Shown: positions 9,686 to 19,310 of the stretch, in pieces | Position numbering within the stretch: position 1 is the stretch's first letter | Layout: every line of letters starts with the position of its first letter | NCBI GenBank assembly: GCA_030248135.1 | Contig: JASANC010001374.1 | Coordinates: 1 to 19,310, forward strand | Direction: 5' to 3' | Length of the DNA: 19,310 bases | DNA from: Theristus sp. LFF4_11 | Taxonomy: Eukaryota; Nematoda; Chromadorea; Monhysterida; Xyalidae | The notes under the pieces: generated by a model | Databases searched by the model: none | The model's input: only the letters and a program-made list of their open reading frames with translations | What the model was told of the DNA's origin: nothing | Translations under genes and position numbers: made by a program

Positions 9686-12600
9686 CTACAATGGACAAAT
9701 CAACAGAAAGCAAATTGAAACAAGGAAACGAACGCAAACCATAAGTAAACGCGCACTAGACGCAACAGCCTGACTTTGCTGATCTCAGCGTTTGCTGCCT
9801 CAACGATGTCGAGCGCGATACGTGTGAACGGTGACAAGGCGCCATTGAACAGCACGCTGTTCGTGTGCAACTGCAGCACACAAGCAACAATCACGTGCGA
9901 AGACATTCGTTTGCAGTGAACACAACTGTGAACCAATGCCCACCAACCAGTTGCACGTCAGCCAGAAACAGCGCAATGCTTGTGTATCGATGTTTGTCCA
10001 CTTTTTTCTCCATTGTCGCCAAGTCCATGGGCGACTTCACCTTGTCATAGTAGCCTTTGACTTTCTTCGGATCGACCGGCATGTAGAACGGAATAGAGCG
10101 CGGCACCCGTCGGCATGTCTCGAGCACTTTTTTCAGTATGTAGCTGTGTACAATTGGATATTGTTCAGCATGGGAGCGTTGACTGTGATTGTGTGAGGGC
10201 AGGCAACGCACAAGCGAGCAGCGAACGTCACTGTGCCGCGCGTGAGTGCACGGTGCCGTGCGACGCAAACAGCCGGTGCACGTGCTCACCTGAACGCCAC
10301 TATGTCGTTGTCATCCAGCAGTGGGTTGATGGCCTTCTCCAGCTTCATCAGCTGCTTCTCTTGCTCCGACACCCGCAGCGTTGCCCGCTCGAACAGCGCA
10401 CGCGCCGCTGCAGTCAGCTCGTGCTTGTCACCGTTGTACAATCTGCAATTGCTTTGCAGAATTCGAACTTTGAAATACAGCTCTTGAAAGCAGACAGGCC
10501 AAGCCGACCGTGAATTGTCGAAGATCTGTCGCACGTCGTTCAAGTACTGCTCTCGAGTTTCGTAATGATTGCGCGATATGTTCATGCGAATCTTCTGCAG
10601 ATCCATGGGCCGTCTGATGATCTTGTAGTAATCCTGGACAGATGCACTTTTTTCAAACGTTAGCACAATGCCACCAGCAGAAGGAATTCTAGTTGATGCA
10701 GCAATAAAACAAAATGAACAACGATCACTAACGATGACTTTCTTCTTGTTGACGGGCATGAGAAACTGTGAAGCAGCTGGCATCGATCGGAGTTCGTTTA
10801 TGATCGACTCAAACTGGATGGACAATGAGACGCGTGGATCCCCACGGCGACGTTGCACCGATTGAGACGGACCTGCACATGGACAGAGTTACGCTGCATT
10901 CATGAAGCAGTGTTGAGTGACGCGTCGCTGTGACTTATAACCCAGCTACGCGGTCACTACATACTGCTTCATGAATGCCCCGTTACAATAACTGAAGTCG
11001 CACACAGCAGCCACGCGTCGTGTTGTGGCGTAGCACGCATGCGCACTGCACAACAGGACAGGCGTGTGCTGCAGAGCACTGGCATCAAGCGTCACCTTGC
11101 AGATAGTCGGCAGCGCCCATGGGCACGCCGGCCGTTGTCTCCATGCGCTGCATCTCGCCACTGACACTCGGCGTCACCGGCTGCTCCTTGACGGCTCTCT
11201 GTTTGTGTTTGTGCTGCTGCCAGCGTCGCTGTGTGCTCGCCGCCTTCTTCAGCGTCAACTTCAGCGGCGACACTGCGAGCGCCTGCGCTGCTGCCGTGCG
11301 CGTCTGCTGGGCGCCTGGTTTGCCTTTGTCGCCCGCGGACGCAGCTGCCGGTGCGCGTTTCACGAGACTCTTTGGAATGTGCAGTTTCAATGCTCGTTTC
11401 TTCTTCTTCTCGGCTGCATCCACCAATATGGCACGGTTCAGCTTCATCTGAAAACCAACCAACACGCATTACGCAAAAAATCACTGCTGTTTTGTTGTGC
11501 AAGCATTGAAAAAACGGAGAACATTGCTCAAACCTTTGTGCCTCCAACCATTGTTACAAGTTTGTTGTCTTGTTTGGGTTGTCTCAATTCCGTATTCATG
11601 TTGCCAGAATCAGCGCCAGCCAATTGCGTGGCAGCGAGTGGATTTGCTGTTGTTGTTGCTGCACAATGAAATCAATCATGCTTCAATGATCAAACGCATA
11701 TCACGTGTTCACAAATGAGACAACCGTACACGGAGCAGGCGTGGACGACGCGGATCGTGCGAACAGCGGGCAATGTCTGTTGGTTTTCATGTGTCCCACC
11801 GCGCCACAGGCACTGCAGCGCAGTTTCAGCTCCGGCTTGGGCGGCGGCGGCTGTCGGGGTGGTCGACCGAGGCGTGCTGGCCCGCTCGTAGTTGGCGGCT
11901 TCTTCGGGCGACCAACCGCTGGCAACATGCCCTTCGCTTTCAGCTCTTGCCGCTTCACACGACGCTCGATATCCTGAAAAACCGAACGAATCAACGTGCA
12001 CCAGCTGTACTGTGCGCCAAGGCAAGCTCGATTCAAATGAAGCTGGCTGCACACAAAGCTGCTGCGCGCAGTCATTCACTGCGTGCCTGTGTGCGTCGTT
12101 TGTCCCGTTTGCGCTGCTCTTTGAACGAGTCATCCATTTGCGCGAAATGCTTGATGAACGGCTCGTCACGTGTCGTTCGAATTTTCACGTATGCTTCGAT
12201 TAGTTGCACGCTGGATATCTGCAACGAATGGGGTGGAGCAACGATGAAAATACGACTCAAACAAGTACACATCAATAGTTGGCAACGGCGAAAAATGAAG
12301 TTTTGTTTTTCTGGAGTCCCGAGGCGAATTTTGTTTTTTTTTGTTTTTTTAAGTTTTTTTTCAAAATTTTCAATATTACGTTTTTGTTCTTGTTTTGCAG
12401 GAAATCAATGCTTCGAAAGGATAAAATGGATTACGACCACGCCCACCTTGCATCGGTATAGTAAATCTTCTTTTTTCATTTTGTTCTATCTATCTCTTAT
12501 CTTGACTATTCTTCATTTCATTCTATTATCTTGACAATGCGTTTGTAGTCCGCTTGTGCCTTGTGTATCAGTTTTCTTCTCTGACCTCATCCGTTGTTCC

Positions 12601-15600
12601 GTGTTTATATGTGGAGCCATAACCATTTGTTTTCGTTTTCAAAGTCAAAAGGAGCAGCTGTGATTGTGAAACCGCGTTCTCTCATTGTTGAATAATCAGA
12701 TATAAAATTTGACGAACCGTCGTTCTTTTCTTGTACTGGCACTTGTGTTGTAACACATTGGGAAAGAGTGGTTAGCTTTATCATGCCAACTGTTGTAAAT
12801 ACAAGGTTTTAAATTTTTTTGCAATTTCCTGTTAAAATTTTAATATTTTTGCACAAAAACCTTGTTTGTCAAACGGAAATGCCCAATTGTTCCGTTCATT
12901 TCACGCTCTCCTATTTTTTTGTAACAGGTTATTTCCAGCTTTTTTTCAGAAAAAATCCGGGAAAACCGGTTTGAAATTGAAAAAAAACGGTTTCTGCCAC
13001 CCTTACAGGCCAAAAACGTTACAAAACTCGACGCACCGTTTCAACTTTTTCAAACTCGGTGCCGTCGTCGGCAAAATGTTTGCGATAGATTTTGAGGCGT
13101 CGGTTCGGTCCACTGACGGCCGCTGTCAATCGTGACAACTCAGCATGGCCGTCGGGGGCGCTCTGGCAGAAGCAAAAGAAAACACGTTCACAATGAATGC
13201 ACAATCGAGCAACTGCCATGTGCGAATGTGCGTTGGCTTGCCGAGTGGGCGCCGGTGGGTTTGTGCGCGCTTGCCGAATCGCCCATGAGCATCCGCTGCA
13301 GCTCCAAGCGTTCGGCCTCCTCGTTTTCGAATTCAGGCTTCACGTTCGGTTGCGTTGTGGCGTCACCAGCGTGCTCGTGCGTCTTGTTTGTCGCAGACGC
13401 CTGTTGCACCGTGCCACTGGACACAATCTGCTCAAAGTTCTTTGCCATTTCCTCAATGTCCGAGTCGCTCTCGGAGTGTCCACCACCGTCGTGCTCCTCG
13501 TCGGACGACAAAGGCTCCGGATTGCTGAGCTTTCTGCGAAACAAACCAAATAGCTCAGTACTGATGGGGAAAACGAACGAGAGCGCCGTTCGGCCGGCCC
13601 GACTTACTGATTCTGGCGTTCAAACTGCGCCTGACACCACTTGCGGTTCTTCTCTTGTGCCTCCGGCAGATTGAACCGCATGTTGCCGCGCGCGAACCGG
13701 CCCATGCCTTGAAGGTCAAGAACAAGATAGAAACAAACGTAAAGCAGGCAGGTGCAAACAATGGGCAACAGCAGACCCGTGTAATTGGCAGACGCTTTCG
13801 CCTGTTGCGTCGACAGCGTCCGAATGACGTCAATGATTTCCCAACGTGTCAGCGAATTTATCTACGCAACACAAAGCATCATTAATGACGGCAACTTGAT
13901 ATAATCAGCAACACGCCAAAAAAACTAAAATCAAAATCACAAGCGAAATGAAACCTCGGTTTCTTTGACGCCAAAGTCACGCAGAATTTGTTTCGCCTGT
14001 TTCAGTGGCAGCTTGCGCAGGTCCGCGTCAGTGCCAGTGACCAAACGCTTCGGCATCGGTGGCAAGTCCTCCTTTGGCATCTTTGGTGGCTTCGTCGACA
14101 CGCGCACGTACGAAAATCCCTGTTCACAAAAATATGCATTGTATGCGATCTGTACTGCACAAGAATAACCGCTCAAAAAATGGCATTCTCCTTGGACTGT
14201 AAGACGCAAAATACATTGCCTCAACTCCGCCTGACCTCTCCGCAACCGGTTGGATCTGCAACACCGGTCTGATCAATCAAACATTTGCCGTTGATTTTGT
14301 CAATGAACGCTCGTGTTGTGTTCCACGGTGCACATTTGATCTGCAAAACACAGCGCAACAATCGTCTGGATTTCCATCAAACATCTGTGATCACCAATCA
14401 AACAAGAGTGAGAGTTTTCAATGAAACACCAATCTATTCAACACAGCTCAACCTCATCTTCCATGGTCACTTCTTCGTTGTCGTCTTCATTTTCGGGCGC
14501 AAAAAAGTACTTCTCGCCGTAACCAGCATCCTGAAAAAGGGCACATCGGAGATCGCTTGGTGATTGCATGAAGCAGCAGACTTCAGCAGTGCCCCATGCA
14601 CATATGCCAGCACACACCTTCAGCCGTTGTTCAGCAGCGAGCATGCTGTAGTGAGCACAGCACATTTCCGGAGTCACCTTTGTTTGAATGTCTTCAATAC
14701 TCGGCAGTCGATAGTCAGCTTTGAGCACCCAGAAGTTCAACTCATTTCCCGGTCCAAGTCTGCGAAAGTCGGCGCACATTTTCAGTCGTTTTCGTATGCT
14801 CGCCTCGGCGTAGTGCGGGAATGCGCGTTTGATGTCCTCGAAACGAATACGTCGTGGCATGTGCGTGCTTGCCCAGAACTGGCGGTGAATGAACGCCTGG
14901 CAATGAGCAAACTCATTTGCATTCCAGCTGCAATCCACTGCTCATTCAAAATATTGGACGAGTTCACGAGGTTTACGGCAACATGCGAAGCGAAAGACAA
15001 CGTGTGCCCAATGCTGACCATGTGAAAGTCGCGCATGAATTGCATTTCACGTTTTGACTTTGGGCACGGCACGGCGACCATGGGGCATTCTTGGCCAACG
15101 CAAAACAAATCCGGCATGGCACGAATGAAATAGCTGCAATACGAGCCAAAGTTACTGTCAAGCACAACACCAAGTGATGTCACACGAACGAACGCAAAGC
15201 GTGATCGCAACACAAGGAAGTCGGTGGTCGCAGGCTGATGCGGGTACAGCGGCGCACGGAACATGTTGTTCTCGAGGGACTGCAACGACTCGCCAGCGTG
15301 CAGCGTGCCCAGAAACGGCGACGTGTGCGTGAACGCTGTCTCGCCGTACGCAAACTCCGGCTCCGCCTCTTTGCCAGCTTTCTGCAAACAACGTTCCTGT
15401 GCAAATCGTCGTGTTCATCGCGTAAAGTACACGCAGAGCGAAACAAGAGTTCCAACTGCAAAATTCTCTCACTGGCTTGTGCTGAGATGTTTTGAGCTGA
15501 AAATTGGAACACCATACTAACACTCTGGGAGGTGCTTCTGACCAAATTTTTTCAGGATATATCGTTTCTGTCACTCACTACGCTCACTCACAGAATATCG

Positions 15601-18600
15601 AATATCTGGAAAATATGATAAATCGACAAACGTTGTGAAATGCAGATGGTTGATTTAGCTGTAACAGATACCAAATGATGAACAGTGGTGACAACCAGAG
15701 TGTTCACAACACAAAAAAAGATGAAAAAAGCAATACGCACATAGTAACTTAAAAATATTGAACGCCGAATTGCATTTGAGCAGTCTTTGACAACTTTGAC
15801 AAAAATTGCTATTTTTTAAAATTACACTGTTAAAACGAACTGAAACGTGTAAACCAATAAAAATTTAGACCCTCCCGAAATGTTCTAACAGTGTTCCAAA
15901 TTTTAAATCACAAGGTCTCAAGTCACAAATTTTAGGCACAAGCTAGTGAGAGCATTTTGAAGCTGGAACCATTTTTTGGCTCATCCTGGACTAAACCATT
16001 TTCGTCATTATTTTGGAGTTGCCAAAAGTATCGAATTCCGACCCAGCGCGCTATGGATTCGTTCCAGTGAGAAGAAAATTCATAAGTCGATTATTCACTC
16101 AAATGCGCATGACAAAATGCGAAACTGCTCGTTTGTGCCAGCGAAATATTGGTGGTGTTGTTTGCAGTGTAAAGCAGCCAGTGGCTTTTGCAGCACACAG
16201 CACACACCCGTTTGTAGTAGTTCTTGATTTTCGATGCCATGCCCGCCTGCTGCAACAGTGGCGGATGCTCTTCAGAGTATTCGCACAAGATCACACCCCC
16301 GTCCTTGGCACTGAGATCGTCCAATTCACGCATAAAAAACATTTCGCCACCACCCTGCTCTTGTCGCTGCTGTTCACGCTCCTGAATACTGTGCTATGAA
16401 AATGGGCTGTTCAAGGCTGATGCTTGCCGTTGCACTGGTCATGCAACAGCTGCAGTCAAAATGCAAAAATGTGCAATCTATGGCTGCATCCAGTTGATCG
16501 CACGAATCAGCTCAACAAAAAAGGAACCAAAATCATTGCTTATGTTCGAGCGTAGTTGTTTTCGCCCAAAGCAGTCGGTACGGTTTCGCAAGACTGCATC
16601 ATTGACAACGGTTTAATGAGCACAGAAACCTTTGCTTTTGCATCAATATTCTTCTGCAGTGCGTAGACCGTGTGAAAGCCGTGCCTAGCCAGCGGGCCGC
16701 GGGTGTAGCGTTTCAGTTGAGGCCGATGGAACTGCCTCAGTTTGGCGCATGTCCAACTCGTTGGAAACAACGCACGGTCGAGATTCTGTGCGGGCGTTGC
16801 GTGACGAATGCCGGACGCACCGACGCCACTCAGCGCTGCACTCCGAAAGCCTGGCGCAAATACAACACGCTTCCTGTCATTCTAATCCAGACGACACAAC
16901 CCACAAGCCAAACAAACTAACTGTTGCTTGCTTGAGTAGTGCTTTTTCACTCACCTTTTGGCTGATAGTATTCATCGTTTGACAGATTGAATGGATCCTT
17001 GTCACCGAGTTTCGCCATCGACAACTCAATCTCGACCTCTTCATCTTTGCGACGCTGCTCAACCATGCCGAGTATTTGCTTCGACTTGCGTGTATATTTG
17101 TGCTGCTCCTGTGAGTGGAAATTTTAGACCGCCAAATTGCCAGTGGAAAATCAACAGCATACAACATCAACCAACTTTGCCGTCGACCGATTTCGTCGGT
17201 GAGCCGGTCGAGCTCGATGCGAGCTGACTGTCGTCGCGGTCTTCTGAAAATGATCGATCGCACGATGAGTGTTGTCACAAAGTGCAAGCCAGCAAGCCAA
17301 CAGTGACCGGGCAACGGCAGCAGACGGGCGTCGTCGGTCCAGTCGAGTGTGAGCACAGGCGGCTCCGGCAGTCGGCGCATGTTGTCCGGGTCGACGATGA
17401 CGTCGTCCTCCCAGCGGCACTCGCTGAACGTGTTGCGCTCAGACGGAAACAGCGAGTGACTGGTGGACGGCTGACTAACGATTTCTAAACAACACAGCTC
17501 ACGCTGGCGCTTGCGAGGCAACCGATGAAACTGCCCGGAGAAACGCTGCTTCAAAAGCACACTCACGCGACTGAACTTGCAGCATTCTTTGCGATGGCGT
17601 GAACGTCTTCTGGTTGCTGTTGAACATCTGCTCAAAGCTGTCCGTTTTCACTGCACGACAAAAACGCAACATTGGTGATGCGACAGAAGGGCACAGTGTC
17701 GAATTGCACGGTAACGCTGAGTGCAGCGCGGAACGTACAGGCAGCCATGAAGCTCTCGTAGGTGCGCGTGTACTGCGTCGGCACCCAGCCACACAGCGGC
17801 TGTTCACCGGTGTGCAGCTTTGCCAGCACCTGCTCACGGATCTGTTCACCATCGATCACGATGTCATCCTCCCAGTGAGTCAGTGAAATCGGCAGAAACT
17901 TCTCAGCGCTTCTTGTATCGTTACTGTTGCCTCTTTATCCTAAAAATATCTTATCCGTTTAATGTTCATCATCAGTGGTTCCTGCAGGCAAAACACTGAG
18001 TGCAATTTGAAACCATAAGTGAGATTATACGCCCGACTGCGAGTCTCCCATCAGATCGTACCAATACTGCATGGCCCGACACCATGGCGCAACCTTCGAT
18101 TGGTCCACATTTTTTCTCTGCAACAATTGCGTAACAAGTTGTAGTCGATTCCTCAAATGTCCGGTCATACTCATACCAAGCCGTGACAGCAGCAGACCTT
18201 TGCTTTTTTGTGTGCGACGGCCATCGACGTTTTCTTGTGGGCGCATCAGATTCAGCTGAACAGAGGCGCACACATGTGAACAGTGCTTGACAGGTGCAAC
18301 AGGAGAAAAGCGGTGTGCAAAGCGGCTGGCTCACTTGCTCATCGAGCACACAACGCTCACGACTCGGCGGCCGTGCAATGTTCAGCTGGACATCAGCGTG
18401 TCCAGGGCGCCTTCGTACACTGCTCCACTGGCCACTGGCGCCGGCCACAGTGGCTCAGTTTCACTCGAGCCGCTCGCAGTCGCTGTCAGTTTTCGCTTGG
18501 TAGACTGAAATGGCGAAATTCAAAACAACAAATGAATTTCTGTGCGACCCTAAAAAAACGCGAACTCGTGTATTTTTCCATATCTGCGGCAGACTGCTTG

Positions 18601-19175
18601 GCTTACCGACACCGAACAAACGCGAAGCGCAGCGCACTTTGCCCTAGCGAAACTCTGGAAAGAACTTGCGTGCATCAATGTCACATTACTCGTAGGGGAG
18701 CACGTCAGCAAGTGGAGTGTGAATACCACCGGGGGCTGCTGCTGTGCTCGTTCCTGCCGCACTCTGCAACAACAGATCAACAATAAACACGTGCAAATTA
18801 GACTGCTTACAGACTTACAATTTCGTCACATTCAAATTCCATTGTTTTCATCAAAAAAGCAACGTATTTTTCAGACCCGTTCACGTGTTCACGACAACAG
18901 AATCGTTGACTAGGTGCTAAAAAATTAAACAGACCGGCAGCAAAGTGATCGGCTCATAATTGGACTCGTCGAAATCACTGTCGTTCGTTTCTTGTTCAAA
19001 GTTGTGATCTATGAGCAAACGTGTGCCAGTTACACTTGCCGTCGGATGCACACCCACATCCACACTGCCATGATCATCATCTGTGCTACACTCATTTGAA
19101 CCATTCTCTGCGCTGTCCACTTCGGATTCCAACTGACGTTCCTGTTCGTTTTCGTCGTCATCAAACTTGCAACGA
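8706..19175 (-). CDS. TAF1: TAF1, TFIID subunit 1, N-terminal exon(s) outside window
   Basis: Scaffold of TFIID: contacts TBP and TAF7, binds core promoter DNA and reads acetylated histones. Exons from the 3' end: 8706-8862, 9076-9265, 9321-9429, 9545-9685, 9775-9870, 9948-10143, 10290-10442, 10509-10633, 10733-10872, 11096-11447, 11534-11658, 11730-11973, 12087-12218, 13028-13162, 13203-13533, 13608-13707, 13777-13861, 13955-14119, 14236-14340, 14453-14530, 14618-14896, 15019-15133, 15194-15381, 16208-16381, 16630-16850, 16955-17108, 17176-17243, 17308-17484, 17567-17650, 17739-17939, 17997-18255, 18335-18385, 18436-18504, 18566-18763, 18936-about 19175. From 17650 to the stop the phases close exactly over 1,559 codons, ending ENMDQL-TAA. 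Total length near 1,870 residues matches animal TAF1. Exons right of 17739 carry an in-frame TAA and TAG and two frame slips (see findings), so this copy as written is not continuously translatable. Least certain boundaries: 13203, 12087, 18436 and 19175. Confidence 0.94.
9775..10143 (-). other. TAF1: TAF1 bromodomain 2
   Basis: Exons 9948-10143 and 9775-9870 encode [54 protein letters not shown] and [19 protein letters not shown]. The acetyl-lysine Asn is kept, but the residue before it is Phe (LFNG) where most bromodomains have Tyr. The two modules are joined by the conserved [18 protein letters not shown] linker, so this is the tandem reader typical of animal TAF1. Confidence 0.94.
10290..10872 (-). 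other. TAF1: TAF1 bromodomain 1
   Basis: Exons 10733-10872, 10509-10633 and 10290-10442 encode [22 protein letters not shown], written here as [11 protein letters not shown] followed by FESIINELR. Then come [43 protein letters not shown] and [18 protein letters not shown]. The acetyl-lysine-binding Asn is present (LYNG), as is the conserved Tyr of DYYK. Split codons restore Arg (SRL) and Ser (AFS), confirming the boundaries. Confidence 0.94.
10888..10986. repeat. Imperfect hairpin inside a TAF1 intron
   Basis: Arms 10888-10930 and 10943-10986 are near-complete reverse complements around a 12-nt loop (10931-10942). The core is a perfect 16-bp match (10896-10911 with 10963-10978), flanked by short mismatched patches and one single-base bulge. 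It lies wholly within the 223-nt intron 10873-11095 and does not reach either splice site. It could be a microRNA-type precursor or the remnant of a foldback transposon. Confidence 0.75.
11730..11973 (-). other. TAF1: TAF1 zinc-knuckle exon
   Basis: Encodes [15 protein letters not shown], a Pro/Gly-rich linker ([15 protein letters not shown]) and the CCHC knuckle [21 protein letters not shown] (Cys-x2-Cys-x4-His-x4-Cys), which in TAF1 helps hold promoter DNA. The exon starts at a strong acceptor (GGTTTTTCAG) and ends phase 1 at donor GTACGG. The exon before it apparently ends at a GC donor. Confidence 0.9.
12219..13027 (-). other. Large TAF1 intron (809 nt), T-rich, no gene seen
   Basis: Phase-0 intron between ...FEKVETVRR (donor GTTTTG) and [18 protein letters not shown] (acceptor TTCGTTGCAG). 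It holds a strong T-rich tract at 12323-12375 and a small inverted repeat (10 bp, 12801-12810 with 12856-12865). No coding motif or RNA was recognised. The long open plus-strand frame ending at 12534 is the mirror of the exons at 11730-12218 run into this intron. Confidence 0.75.
13777..17243 (-). other. TAF1: TAF1 conserved central core (TAF7-binding, DUF3591 region)
   Basis: The most conserved part of TAF1. Signatures in order: [204 protein letters not shown] and [18 protein letters not shown]. The fold forms the heterodimer with TAF7 and a winged helix that touches promoter DNA; it was historically assigned acetyltransferase activity. Nothing essential appears to be missing across these exons. 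Confidence 0.93.
15382..16207 (-). other. Large TAF1 intron (826 nt), no gene seen
   Basis: Phase-0 intron between ...[12 protein letters not shown] (donor GTGTGT) and [14 protein letters not shown] (acceptor GTTTGCAG). AT-rich, with a short imperfect inverted repeat around 15824-15895 (CACTGTTAAAAC against GTTCTAACAGTG). Nothing else was recognised. Confidence 0.75.
17997..18763 (-). other. TAF1: Disrupted N-terminal TAF1 exons
   Basis: Exon 18566-18763 reads [10 protein letters not shown], stop TAA (18686-18688), [13 protein letters not shown], stop TAG (18644-18646), [11 protein letters not shown] and [14 protein letters not shown]: one conserved TAF1 block in one frame, interrupted twice. 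Exons 18436-18504 and 18335-18385 follow (KRKL basic patch, [11 protein letters not shown]). Exon 17997-18255 carries [22 protein letters not shown], then slips frame at the GTA-TAA at 18025-18030 and resumes as [10 protein letters not shown]. Its length (259 nt) is one base more than phase requires. Confidence 0.8.
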
Positions 19176-19310
19176 CTGGCATCTTGCCCATGTCGTTGTT
19201 TGCAAGTTCATCTCTGAATCTGTGGCAAAGCGTGTGACTGTATCTGTTTGTAACAAGTCATGCACAAACACAAAGTCATGTAACAAACAACATCATGCAG
19301 TTCATACTGC

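Noticed and set aside
11773..12534. Long plus-strand open frame of 253 codons
   Set aside because: It overlies the TAF1 zinc-knuckle and [10 protein letters not shown] exons on the minus strand and then a T-rich intron (poly-Phe). No family motif, so it is an antisense shadow.
18644..18688. Alternative nuclear genetic code with TAA and TAG as glutamine
   Set aside because: ALKBH8 (617 codons), the anoctamin part (400 codons) and 1,559 TAF1 codons contain no in-frame TAR but many CAA/CAG. TAF1 also appears to end at TAA. A reassigned code would show TAR throughout.
18283..18786. Plus-strand open frame of 167 codons
   Set aside because: It is antisense to TAF1 exons 18335-18763, where minus-strand homology is clear despite lesions.
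1..19310. Bacterial operon, CRISPR array, tRNA/rRNA genes or a phage-type system
   Set aside because: Spliced animal-type genes fill the window. I saw no regularly spaced direct repeats and no tRNA cloverleaf or rRNA sequence.

Overview
This is eukaryotic nuclear DNA, most likely from an invertebrate animal with a compact, intron-rich genome. Coding sequence is broken into dozens of exons of about 70-360 nt. Introns are mostly 50-110 nt, with a few AT-rich ones of 500-830 nt. The TAF1 homologue has two bromodomains after a zinc knuckle, which is the animal arrangement. I cannot name the species. I reconstructed the genes by hand from protein-family motifs, GT/AG boundaries and reading-frame phase, and nearly all phases close exactly.

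Three genes lie head-to-tail on the minus strand. From right to left: (1) TAF1, the largest TFIID subunit, about 34 exons from the right edge (about 19175, first exon or exons outside) to a TAA stop at 8706. (2) ALKBH8, complete, 13 exons from 8188 to 4343, a tRNA wobble-uridine enzyme with RRM, AlkB oxygenase and Trm9-type methyltransferase. (3) An anoctamin/TMEM16 gene, 10 exons from 2740 to 126, running off the left edge after transmembrane segment 3. No convincing plus-strand gene was found. Long plus-strand open frames mirror minus-strand exons.

The three products have unrelated jobs: basal transcription, tRNA modification, and membrane ion or lipid transport. Nothing suggests a shared pathway.

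The points most worth checking are these. A cluster of lesions (an in-frame TAA, an in-frame TAG and two compensating one-base frame slips) is confined to the N-terminal third of TAF1 (about 17.90-18.69 kb), while about 1,560 downstream codons are clean. A 99-nt imperfect hairpin with microRNA-precursor geometry sits in a TAF1 intron. A 526-bp element with 22-bp perfect inverted termini (mariner/MITE-like) sits in an ALKBH8 intron. There is also a probable GC-AG intron and a 60-nt in-frame, stop-free intron in TAF1.
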